This document shows positions 1-7,124 of a stretch of DNA of 35,208 nt, piece by piece. The notes beneath the pieces were generated by a model. It saw nothing but the letters and a program-made list of their open reading frames with translations. It was not told the DNA's origin and did not search any database. The position numbers and the translations under genes are program-made. The DNA comes from an uncultured Solirubrobacteraceae bacterium (GTDB taxonomy: Bacteria; Actinomycetota; Thermoleophilia; Solirubrobacterales; Solirubrobacteraceae): NCBI GenBank assembly GCA_902806205.1, contig CADCVR010000020.1:1-35208 (forward strand). The letters are read 5' to 3'. Each line of letters starts with the position of its first letter. The stretch's first letter is position 1.

Positions 1-1010
1 GCGGGAGCGGCCACGGCGACCCGCGGGCGCTCTGCCTCCACGCGGCCGGGCTCCGGGCCCTCGGTCAGCGCGCCGACCCCGCCGACGCCGACCATCGCCG
101 CCGAGGCGCAGACCGCCGCGCACTTGGCCGCCGAGGAGGCCCCGAGACCGAAGGCAAGTCCTCCCCCGGCCGCACCGCCGCCCGCTGCACCACCGCCGGT
201 GAACAGCGCGAAGGCGAGGGCGGGGCCGGCGGGCACGAGGATCCGCAGGTCCTGGCGGCGCCGCCGGATCTGCCGGGCGAAGCCCGCGCACGGAGCACAC
301 CCCGCGAGGTGCGCCCGGACCCCGCGGCCGCGCAGCACGCGCCGATCGTCGTCGGAGATCGTCCGGCGGACGGCCGCGCACGCGGCGGCCCGCCCGCCGC
401 CCATGTCCTGCAGCCCGGCGCGCGCGTCGCAGACGGCCTGCCGCGCCGCTCCCTCGGAGGTGCCCAGGGCGGCGGCGATCTCGTCGTAGGCCAGGCCGCT
501 GAGCTCGCGCATCAGCAGGGCGCCCCGTTGGCGTTCGGGCAGGACACGGAGGTCGGCGACGAGCTCGTGGAGACGCTCGCGCACCGGGTCGTCGGCGGCG
601 GCCTGCACCCCGACACGCTCGAGCACGTCGCCCACCGGGACGCTGTTCGCGTCGGCGGAGCGCGCACGCAGGAGCGTCATCGCCTCGTTGTGCGCGATCT
701 TGAACAGCCAGGCCTTCACCACCACGGGCTGGGGCCCGGTCCCCCCGAGCGCGCGCAGCGCCGCGGCGAACGCGCTCTGCGCCGCGTCCTGCGCCGCGTC
801 GGCGTCGAGCAGCAGCGAGCGGCAGTAGCGCAGCAGCGCCGGATGGTGACGCGAGAAGAGTGCTTCGAAGGCGGACCGGTCGCCGCGGGCGGCTGCGCGG
901 GCCAGAACGTCGTCGTTGGCCAACCGCCACGCCCCTGGGGAGCGTCGACGGGGCAGCTGCGATTCGGCGAGGGCCATGCCGCCCGTATCGGCGGACTGAC
1001 ATCCGTCCAT
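1..1010 (-). CDS. ECF sigma factor with C-terminal zinc-binding anti-sigma-like extension (3' end outside window)
   Basis: Reading from the ATG at 1010, the frame stays open to the window edge, giving at least 336 residues. Sigma region 2 lies at about 35-115 (AFEALFSRHHPALLRYCRSL, then WLFKIAHNEAM) and region 4 at about 140-200 (LPERQRGALLMRELSGLAYD, then an HTH in EIAAALGTSEGAARQ). A core ECF sigma would end near residue 200. Here it continues with C211 and an H234-x3-C238-x2-C241 motif, the zinc-binding ZAS signature of anti-sigma factors, followed by a glycine/alanine-rich hydrophobic stretch at 256-315 that may be membrane-associated. An AAAGG ribosome site sits about 5 bases before the ATG; an in-frame ATG at 977 is the alternative start. 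The fused zinc module suggests the sigma is self-inhibited or membrane-tethered (inference). The sigma call is firm; the role of the tail is not. Confidence 0.85.
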   Translation of the reverse strand, partial: MDGCQSADTGGMALAESQLPRRRSPGAWRLANDDVLARAAARGDRSAFEALFSRHHPALLRYCRSLLLDADAAQDAAQSAFAAALRALGGTGPQPVVVKAWLFKIAHNEAMTLLRARSADANSVPVGDVLERVGVQAAADDPVRERLHELVADLRVLPERQRGALLMRELSGLAYDEIAAALGTSEGAARQAVCDARAGLQDMGGGRAAACAAVRRTISDDDRRVLRGRGVRAHLAGCAPCAGFARQIRRRRQDLRILVPAGPALAFALFTGGGAAGGGAAGGGLAFGLGASSAAKCAAVCASAAMVGVGGVGALTEGPEPGRVEAERPRVAVAAP

Positions 1011-1211
1011 GAGCCCTTTCGATCCTCACGGAGCGCGACACCGGCGCCACCGAGCTGGGGCGACGGCGAGCCGGCCGAGGGCCTGCTCGAGCGCCGCGAG
1101 CAGCGCGGAGTCGAGCGCGTCGTGAACTCGGGCCGCGCGAGGCGCTGCACCTCGATCCCGGCGTCGACACGCTCGCACTCCAGGGGGATCATCGCCCGGG
1201 GCTTCTATACG

Positions 1212-1496
1212 ATGGAGATGATGCTCCGCCTCCTGACCGCCCTGCCCGCCGTCCTGCTGACCCTTGCGCTGGTCGCCCCGATGGCCCTGGCCGGCCCGCA
1301 CGACGGCGGCGAGGGCCTGATCGGCGAGACCGACGACCTGATGGTCACGAAGGCGGGCTTCCTGCTGATCGCGTTCTTCCCCGGCTTCATCCTCTTCATG
1401 AGCATCCTGCAGTGGCGGCTCGACAAGCGGAAGTACGCGCGCAAGGCTGCCGCGGAGGTGCGTTCGAAGGACGCGGCCGCCAAGGGCGGGTGGTAG
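1212..1496 (+). CDS. Small membrane protein with signal peptide, unknown function
   Basis: A 94-residue protein. The N-terminus is a typical export signal (LLTALPAVLLTLALVAPMALAG, cleavage plausible after ALA near residue 27). A short acidic exported segment follows, then one transmembrane helix at about 48-65 (AGFLLIAFFPGFILFMSIL) and a basic cytoplasmic tail (RLDKRKYARKAAAEVRSK). In-frame ATGs at 1212, 1218 and 1221 are all possible. A CTATAC box at 1205-1210 lies so close that the transcript may start at or next to one of these ATGs, that is, be leaderless. It is followed 18 bases later by the GntR gene. I do not recognise a named family. The longer open frame upstream of 1212 is antisense noise over the sigma gene. 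Confidence 0.7.
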   Translation: MEMMLRLLTALPAVLLTLALVAPMALAGPHDGGEGLIGETDDLMVTKAGFLLIAFFPGFILFMSILQWRLDKRKYARKAAAEVRSKDAAAKGGW

Positions 1497-1514
1497 GGGC
1501 TTGGGGTCGGCGCG

Positions 1515-2273
1515 GTGAGCGCCGACGCCTCTGACGCGTGGTCCCCGGAGCGGCCGGGAAGCGGGCGGCTGTCCCACGGCGTACGCGAAGCGCTGTTGAA
1601 GGCGATGCGCGAGGGCGGCTTTCCCGGCGGCAAGCTGCCGCCCGAGGAGCGCCTGGCCCGCGACATGGGCGTGAGCCGCGCGACGATCCGCGCCGCGCTG
1701 CAGAGCCTGGCCGAGGACGGGATCGTCTCCCGGCGCCGGCGCCACGGGACGGTCATCAACGAGCAGGTCCTGCGCGGCAGCGTGGCGCTCAACCGCTTCG
1801 CCTCGTTCCGGGACCTCGTCGAGCAGTCGGGCTTCGCCTGCACGGTGGAGCCGATCGGGCGGGACATCGCGGCGCCGGGCGCCGAGGTGGCCGCGCTGAT
1901 CGGCCTGGAAACCGACGAGGAGTGCCTCCTGATCGAACGGCTGCTGCGCGCCGACGGCGAGCCGGTGGTGACGGTGGCCGACGCCGTCCCCGCGCCGCTG
2001 CTGCGCGGGGACCTCGAAGCGCTCAGCGACGAGGAGTCGACCTTCGCCTTCATCGCGCGCAACACGGACACGGCGGTCGACCACTCCGTGCTGGAGATCG
2101 TGCCGAGCGTGGCGACCGACGACCGGCCGCGGCACCTCGGCCTGCCCGGCGGCACGCCGTACGCCGAACTGCGCGAGGTGCTCTTCTCGCCGGGAGGCGA
2201 CGCGGTGGCGTTCTCGCGCATCGCCGTCGACGTGCGGCGCATCCGGCTGACGCTCGCCCGCCGCGAGGCCTGA
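1515..2273 (+). CDS. GntR family transcriptional regulator, HutC/UTRA type
   Basis: A 252-residue protein starting at a GTG. The winged helix-turn-helix occupies about residues 16-82, with the recognition helix in VSRATIRAALQSLAEDGIV and a wing SRRRRHGTVIN. A UTRA ligand-binding domain covers about 90-245 (FRDLVEQSGF; ECLLIERLLRADGEPVVTVAD; PYAELREVLFSPGGDAVAFSR). Length and domain order match HutC-type effector-responsive repressors. It lies 82 bases upstream of the permease that opens the allophanate operon and in the same direction, so it is the likely regulator of that operon. The effector is unknown; guanidine, biuret, urea or a derivative are guesses from context. Confidence 0.85.
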   Translation: MSADASDAWSPERPGSGRLSHGVREALLKAMREGGFPGGKLPPEERLARDMGVSRATIRAALQSLAEDGIVSRRRRHGTVINEQVLRGSVALNRFASFRDLVEQSGFACTVEPIGRDIAAPGAEVAALIGLETDEECLLIERLLRADGEPVVTVADAVPAPLLRGDLEALSDEESTFAFIARNTDTAVDHSVLEIVPSVATDDRPRHLGLPGGTPYAELREVLFSPGGDAVAFSRIAVDVRRIRLTLARREA

Positions 2274-2303
2274 CCGCCGGCTTCGACCGACTGCACAACC
2301 GCG

Positions 2304-2321
2304 TTGGGACACCCGTCCAAA
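2304..2321. promoter_or_regulatory. Candidate operator upstream of the permease gene
   Basis: An imperfect inverted repeat, TTGGGAC-ACCC-GTCCAAA, lies between the GntR gene and the permease ATG, 35 bases before the start. Position and symmetry suit a GntR dimer site, but it does not match a HutC-family operator I know. No guanidine riboswitch fits in this 82-base gap. Confidence 0.25.
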
Positions 2322-2355
2322 GACGCGAGGCCGGCGTGCCGCAAAGGTCTGACCT

Positions 2356-3792
2356 ATGTCCGACCCACCTGCCCCGGCGGCCGCCGGCCAACTCAAGCGG
2401 GAGTTCACCTTCCGCTCGACGTTCTCGCTGGCCTTCGCGTTCATCTCGCCGATCATCGGCCTCTACACGATCTTCGCCCTCGCCCTCGGGGCCGCGGGTC
2501 CCGCGTTCTGGCTCGGCTTCTCGATCGTCCTGGCCGGCCAGCTCCTCGTCGCCCTCGTCCTCGCCGAGCTCGCCTCGGTCTGGCCGCTCACGGGCGGCCT
2601 GTACAAGTGGACGCAGAAGCTCGCCGGCCCACGCGTCGGCTGGGCCGCGGGCTGGGCCTACGTGTGGACGCTCATCGTCCTGGTCACCGCGCAGTGCTAC
2701 GCCGCCGCGCCGTTCCTCACGGGCCTGATCGGCATCGACGAACCGAGCAAGAGCCTGCTGCTGGTCCTGGCCGGCGTGATCCTCCTGCTGGCCACCGTGG
2801 TCAACGTCCTCGGGCCGCGCGCCCTCAAGGCCTTCGTGGCCGTCTCGATCACCGCCGAGCTGTTCGGCAGCGTCGTGATCGGGACCATCCTGCTGCTCTT
2901 CTTCCGCGAGCAGCCGTTCTCGGCGATCTTCGACGGACCCGGCGGAAACGGGGTGGCGCTCGCCCCGATGCTCGCGGCGGTCGCCCTGATCGGGTGGAGC
3001 TTCATCGGCTTCGAGAGCGCCGGCGACATCGCCGAGGAGGTCGAGGACCCGGGGCGCCAGGTGCCCAAGGCGCTCGTGCTGTCGCTGATCGTCGTGGCCG
3101 GCATCGTCATGTACGCCGCGCTCGGGCTGATCCTCGCCGTCCCCGATCTCGGCGCCGCCATCGCCGGCGACGTCGCCGACCCCATCGCCGCCACGGTCAC
3201 CGCGCAGCTCGGATCCGGGCTGGCCAAGCCGCTGTTCGCGCTGGTGGTCCTGGCCTTCGTCGCCGGCATCGCCGCCGTGCAGGCCGCGGTCTCGCGGGTG
3301 CTGTTCGCCCTCGCCCGGGACCGCGAGCTGCCGGGCGCGGCGTGGCTCGGCGAGCTGTCCGGGCCCGACCGGCTGCCGCGCAACGCCATCGGCTCCAGCG
3401 CCGTCGCCGCCGCGGTCCTCCTGCTGATCGCCCTCTCGGACAACGCCTACGCGACGCTCATCTCGATGGCTACGGTCGGGTTCTACATCGCATTCGCGTT
3501 CCCGGTCTTCGCCTGCCTGCGCGCCCGCCTGACGGGCCGCTGGGAGCCCGGAAGCTGGACCGTCGGCCGCTGGGGCCTGGCCGTCAACCTCGTCGCGGCG
3601 GCCTGGCTGTCCTTCGAGATCGTCAACATCGCCTGGCCGCGCCTGCCCGGCACCCCCTGGTACGTCAACTACGGGGCGCTGGCCATGGTGGTCGTCGTCG
3701 GGCTCGGCGGCGTGGTGGTCAGGGCTCTGATGCAGGCCCGCGAGAGGGCCGTTCCCGCTCCGGCTCCCGCCGTCGAACGGGCCGCGTCGTGA
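2356..3792 (+). CDS. APC superfamily amino-acid/amine permease
   Basis: A 478-residue inner-membrane protein with about 12 hydrophobic helices, the usual size for an APC permease. Helix 1 carries the substrate-contact region (FAFISPIIGLYTIFALALGA), followed by the PLTGGLYKW loop and helix 3. The sixth-helix region has GWSFIGFESAGDIAEEVEDP, the conserved F-G-E-x-D signature of this superfamily. It is the first gene of a coupled operon: its TGA overlaps the GTG of the first DUF1989 gene. Permeases of this type are common beside UAAP/urea-carboxylase genes, so the substrate is probably a small cationic or amide nitrogen compound such as guanidine or urea (inference). The ATG has a weak AGGTC ribosome site. 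Confidence 0.88.
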   Translation: MSDPPAPAAAGQLKREFTFRSTFSLAFAFISPIIGLYTIFALALGAAGPAFWLGFSIVLAGQLLVALVLAELASVWPLTGGLYKWTQKLAGPRVGWAAGWAYVWTLIVLVTAQCYAAAPFLTGLIGIDEPSKSLLLVLAGVILLLATVVNVLGPRALKAFVAVSITAELFGSVVIGTILLLFFREQPFSAIFDGPGGNGVALAPMLAAVALIGWSFIGFESAGDIAEEVEDPGRQVPKALVLSLIVVAGIVMYAALGLILAVPDLGAAIAGDVADPIAATVTAQLGSGLAKPLFALVVLAFVAGIAAVQAAVSRVLFALARDRELPGAAWLGELSGPDRLPRNAIGSSAVAAAVLLLIALSDNAYATLISMATVGFYIAFAFPVFACLRARLTGRWEPGSWTVGRWGLAVNLVAAAWLSFEIVNIAWPRLPGTPWYVNYGALAMVVVVGLGGVVVRALMQARERAVPAPAPAVERAAS

Positions 3793-4505
3793 GCGAGCTC
3801 TTGGCCCTCCCGCGCGTCCTGCCGGGCGCGGCCACCTGGTCTGGCGTCCTGCGCCGCGGGACCGCCCTCGAGCTGGAGGACCTCGAGGGCGGCGCGAACG
3901 TCGCGCTGCTGCTGCTCGACGCCCACCGGCCGACCGAGCGCCTCAACGTGCCGGACTCCCTGAAGGCCCAGCACGTCGCGCGGATCACTTCCGGGGTGGC
4001 GCTGTACTCGGACATGGGACGCGTCATGGCGTCGGTGATCGAGGACACCTGCGGGTGGCACGACCCGCTCGCCGGCCACGGGCGGCTCGAGGAGCTCGAA
4101 GAGCGGTTCGGCCCGTCGACCTACGCAGCAGAGCGCAACGCCGCCCGGCGCGGCGCCCGCGAGGAGCTCGTGCTCGAGCTGGCCAAGCACGGGCTGGGCG
4201 CCCGGGACCTGGCCGCCACGGTCAACCTCTTCAGCAAGGTCACCGTCGACGCGGCCGGGCGGCTGGCGTTCTGCCCCGGCAGCTCGCCCGCCGGCGCGCG
4301 CGTCGTGATGCGTGCCGACGCCGATCTGCTCGTGCTGCTCAACACGGCACCCCACCCGCTGGATCCCGCGCTGAGCTGGCGCCCGAAGCCGGTGGCGCGA
4401 TCGGTGCGGGAGGTCGGCGTCGCCGCGCCCGACGACCCGGTGCGCACCGCCTGCCCCGAGAACGAGCGTGGCTTCGCCGCCACCGACGCCTGGACGGAGC
4501 GCTGA
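3789..4505 (+). CDS. DUF1989 protein, urea-amidolyase-associated protein 1 type; probable carboxyguanidine deiminase subunit
   Basis: A 238-residue DUF1989 protein; the GTG at 3789 overlaps the permease stop. The hallmark metal/catalytic segment is VIEDTCGWHD (C88, H91), followed by the ARDLAATVNLFSKVTVDAAG segment and ADADLLVLLNTAPHPLDP near the C-terminus. Paired DUF1989 proteins next to urea-carboxylase genes were annotated UAAP1/UAAP2. In Pseudomonas syringae such a pair was shown to be the carboxyguanidine deiminase CgdAB, which turns carboxyguanidine into allophanate. The gene order here is the same. This one resembles UAAP1, being the less cysteine-rich member. Guanidine use is inferred from family and context. 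Confidence 0.82.
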   Translation: MSELLALPRVLPGAATWSGVLRRGTALELEDLEGGANVALLLLDAHRPTERLNVPDSLKAQHVARITSGVALYSDMGRVMASVIEDTCGWHDPLAGHGRLEELEERFGPSTYAAERNAARRGAREELVLELAKHGLGARDLAATVNLFSKVTVDAAGRLAFCPGSSPAGARVVMRADADLLVLLNTAPHPLDPALSWRPKPVARSVREVGVAAPDDPVRTACPENERGFAATDAWTER

Positions 4506-5164
4506 TGAGCACGATCGAACTGACCGCGAGCCCGTTGGATCCCGCCGACGCGATCATCGACGACGTCGTGCAGGCCGGCGACGGCTGGACGGGCGTCGTG
4601 CGTGCCGGCCAGGCGCTCCGGATCGTCGACCTGCACGGCAACCAGGCCGTCGACACGCTGCTCTACGACGCGCACGATCAGGCCGAGCGCTACAGCGCCC
4701 AGGACACCATCCGGGCGCAGCAGGGGATCTACCTGACGACGGGCTCGCGGCTGCTGACGGGCTCGGGGAGGGAGCTCGCGACGATCGTCGCCGACACGTG
4801 CGGGCGCCACGACACGCTCGGCGGCGCCTGCTCCCAGGAGAGCAACGCCGTCCGCTACGGGGAGCACACCCGGCACATGCACGCCTGCCGCCAGACGTTC
4901 CTCAGCGCGGCGCTGGCCTACGGGCACGGGCTGGAGAAGCGCGACCTCACGCACAACATCAACTTCTTCATGAACGTGCCGGTGACGCCGGAGGGCGGCC
5001 TGCGGTTCGAGGACGGCGTATCGGCGCCGGGCAAGTACGTCGAGCTGCTCGCCCACGTCGACACGCTGGTGCTGATCTCGAACTGCCCGCAGCTCAACAA
5101 CCCCTGCAACGCCTACGACCCGACGCCCGTCCGGCTGCTGGTCTGGGACGCGGAAGCCGCCTGA
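4505..5164 (+). CDS. DUF1989 protein, urea-amidolyase-associated protein 2 type; probable carboxyguanidine deiminase partner subunit
   Basis: A 219-residue DUF1989 protein. Its ATG shares one base with the preceding TGA. Conserved features are TCGRHDTLGGACSQESN (C99, H102, C109), HMHACRQTFL, NINFFMNVPVTPEGGLRFED and ISNCPQLNNPCNAYDPTPVR (C194). These match the UAAP2 branch, which forms a hetero-oligomer with UAAP1 in the characterised carboxyguanidine deiminase. Both subunits are intact, so the deiminase step looks functional even though the carboxylase next door is incomplete. The product would be allophanate, used by the hydrolase two genes downstream. Confidence 0.84.
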   Translation: MSTIELTASPLDPADAIIDDVVQAGDGWTGVVRAGQALRIVDLHGNQAVDTLLYDAHDQAERYSAQDTIRAQQGIYLTTGSRLLTGSGRELATIVADTCGRHDTLGGACSQESNAVRYGEHTRHMHACRQTFLSAALAYGHGLEKRDLTHNINFFMNVPVTPEGGLRFEDGVSAPGKYVELLAHVDTLVLISNCPQLNNPCNAYDPTPVRLLVWDAEAA

Positions 5165-5165
5165 G

Positions 5166-7124
5166 ATGCTCGAGGTGCTGGCCGCCGGGCCGATGACCAC
5201 CGTCCAGGAGTACCCGGGCCGCCGGGGGCTCTGGCCGGTCGGCGTCCCGCCGTCGGGCCCGATGGACAGCCTCTCCTTCCGCCTGGCCAACCGCATGGCC
5301 GGCAACCCCTCGGGGACCGCGGCGCTCGAGGTCACCGTCGGCGGGCTGCGGGCGCGGTTCACCGAGCCGGCGACCATCGCGCTCGGGGGCGCCGACCTCG
5401 ATGCGCGCCTGGACGGCACGACCATCCCGCGCTGGGCGCCCGTGCCGGTCGCGGCGGGCGCCGAGCTCGTCCTGGGCTGGGCGCGCGGCGCCGGTCTCCG
5501 CGGCTACGTCGCGATCTCGGGCGGGTTGCTCGTCCCCGACGTCCTGGGCAGCCGGGCGACGTTCCCGCTCGGCCACTTCGGCGGGTACGAGGGCCGGGCC
5601 CTGGCGCCGGGCGACCGGCTGGCCTACGCCCCGGGCGTCCGCGGCCCGCGCCGCGCGCTCAACGTGCCGGTGCGCCCTGTTCTGCGCCACGACTGGCAGC
5701 TCCGCGTCCGGCGCGGTCCCCACGACGACCTCGAGTTCTTCACCGAGACCGACCTCGAGGCGCTCTTCGGCCAGGTCTGGACGATCGGCGCCCAGTCCGA
5801 CCGAACCGGCGTGCGCCTCGAGGGGCGGACCCCCACGTGGGCGCGCCTCGACGGCGACGACGCCGGCCTGCACCCCTCCAACCTCCACGACAACGCCTAC
5901 GTCGTGGGTTCGCTGATCTTCACGGGCGACGCCCCGGTGCTCCTCGGCCCCGACGGCCCGAGCCTCGGCGGCTTCGTCTCCCCCTGCGTCGTCGTCCGTG
6001 CGGACCTCTGGAAGATGGGCCAGCTGCGGGCGGGCGATCGCGTGCGGCTCGTGGCCGTCGACGCCGGCGAGGCCGCCGCGCTCGACGAACGCCAGGAGCG
6101 CTGGCTCGAGCCCCGCGCGCGGCCGTGGCGGCGACCGCGGCCCGTCGAGTCGTCGGTCGTCCCCGCTCGCGGGGTCAACGCGACAACCCGACACGGCGGT
6201 GGCGTGCTGGTCCGTCCGTGCGGCGACGCCGCGCTGCTGGTCGAGTTCGGGCCCAACACGCTCGACCTCGAGCTGCGCCTGCGCGCCCACGCGCTGCAGC
6301 TGCGCCTCGAGGACGCGGCGCTGACCGGCGTCGGCGACCTCACGGCGGGGATCCGGTCGCTGCAGGTCCAGTTCGACCCGTGCGAGGTCGCGGTCGAAGA
6401 CCTCGTCGCACGGGTCGAGGCGCTGGCGACCGACCTCGGCGACGTCACCGGCCTCGAGGTCCCGGGACGGATCGTGCACCTGCCCCTGTCCTGGGACGAC
6501 CCCTCCGCGCGCGAGGCGATGGAGCGCTACATGCGCCTGGTCCGCCCCGACGCGCCGTGGTGCCCGGACAACATCGAGTTCATCCGCCGCGTCAACGGAC
6601 TGAACGACCGCGACGAGGTTCGCGAGATCGTCTTCGACGCGAGCTACCTCGTGCTGGGGCTGGGAGACGTCTACCTCGGCGCGCCGGTCGCCGTGCCGCT
6701 GGATCCGCGCCACCGGCTCGTGACCACGAAGTACAACCCGGCCCGCACGTGGACTCCCGAGAACGCGGTCGGGATCGGCGGGGCGTACATGTGCGTCTAC
6801 GGCATGGAGGGCCCCGGCGGCTACCAGCTCGTCGGTCGCACGACCCAGGTCTGGAACCCTGGGAAGATCGCCGCCGGACGGCCGTGGCTGCTGCGGCCGT
6901 TCGACCGGCTGCGCTTCCACCCGGTCAGCACCGAGGAGCTCGATCGCCAGCGCGCGGCGCTGCTGGCCGGGGAGCTCGAGCTCCAGACGGAGGAGTGCCC
7001 CTTCCAGCTGGCCGGTCACGCGGGCTTCGTCGGCGAGCACGCCGGGTCCATCGGGACGTTTCGCCGTCGCCAGCAGGCGGCGTTCGCCGTCGAGCGCGAC
7101 GCCTGGCGGGCGGCGGCGGCGTGA
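5166..7124 (+). CDS. KipA-KipI (AHS2-AHS1) carboxyltransferase fusion: urea/guanidine carboxylase lacking biotin carboxylase and biotin carrier domains
   Basis: A 652-residue protein whose first residues already belong to the AHS2/KipA domain (VLAAGPMTTVQEYPGRRG; PPSGPMDSLSFRLANRM), about 1-310. The AHS1/KipI domain follows at about 345-565 (VRPCGDAALLVEFG; LPLSWDD; GVGDLTAGIRSLQV; GPGGYQLVGRT). Urea and guanidine carboxylases are about 1200 residues in the order biotin carboxylase, AHS2, AHS1, biotin carrier. The last residues (IGTFRRRQQAAFAVERDAWR) are the linker that normally precedes the biotin carrier, after which the gene stops. No MKM biotinylation motif or ATP-grasp domain occurs anywhere in the window. 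Spacing is one base from the upstream stop, and the end overlaps the allophanate hydrolase start, so truncation by recent damage is unlikely. Either a carboxylase/carrier is supplied in trans, or the protein does something else, as PxpBC does in oxoprolinase. Confidence 0.85.
   Translation: MLEVLAAGPMTTVQEYPGRRGLWPVGVPPSGPMDSLSFRLANRMAGNPSGTAALEVTVGGLRARFTEPATIALGGADLDARLDGTTIPRWAPVPVAAGAELVLGWARGAGLRGYVAISGGLLVPDVLGSRATFPLGHFGGYEGRALAPGDRLAYAPGVRGPRRALNVPVRPVLRHDWQLRVRRGPHDDLEFFTETDLEALFGQVWTIGAQSDRTGVRLEGRTPTWARLDGDDAGLHPSNLHDNAYVVGSLIFTGDAPVLLGPDGPSLGGFVSPCVVVRADLWKMGQLRAGDRVRLVAVDAGEAAALDERQERWLEPRARPWRRPRPVESSVVPARGVNATTRHGGGVLVRPCGDAALLVEFGPNTLDLELRLRAHALQLRLEDAALTGVGDLTAGIRSLQVQFDPCEVAVEDLVARVEALATDLGDVTGLEVPGRIVHLPLSWDDPSAREAMERYMRLVRPDAPWCPDNIEFIRRVNGLNDRDEVREIVFDASYLVLGLGDVYLGAPVAVPLDPRHRLVTTKYNPARTWTPENAVGIGGAYMCVYGMEGPGGYQLVGRTTQVWNPGKIAAGRPWLLRPFDRLRFHPVSTEELDRQRAALLAGELELQTEECPFQLAGHAGFVGEHAGSIGTFRRRQQAAFAVERDAWRAAAA

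Noticed and set aside
2274-2355. ykkC-type guanidine riboswitch before the permease
   Set aside because: The gap is only 82 bases and I see none of the conserved guanidine riboswitch cores; regulation by the GntR protein is simpler.
1026-2456. Minus-strand open frame over the GntR gene
   Set aside because: Antisense to a gene with clear wHTH and UTRA domains; arginine-rich shadow composition.
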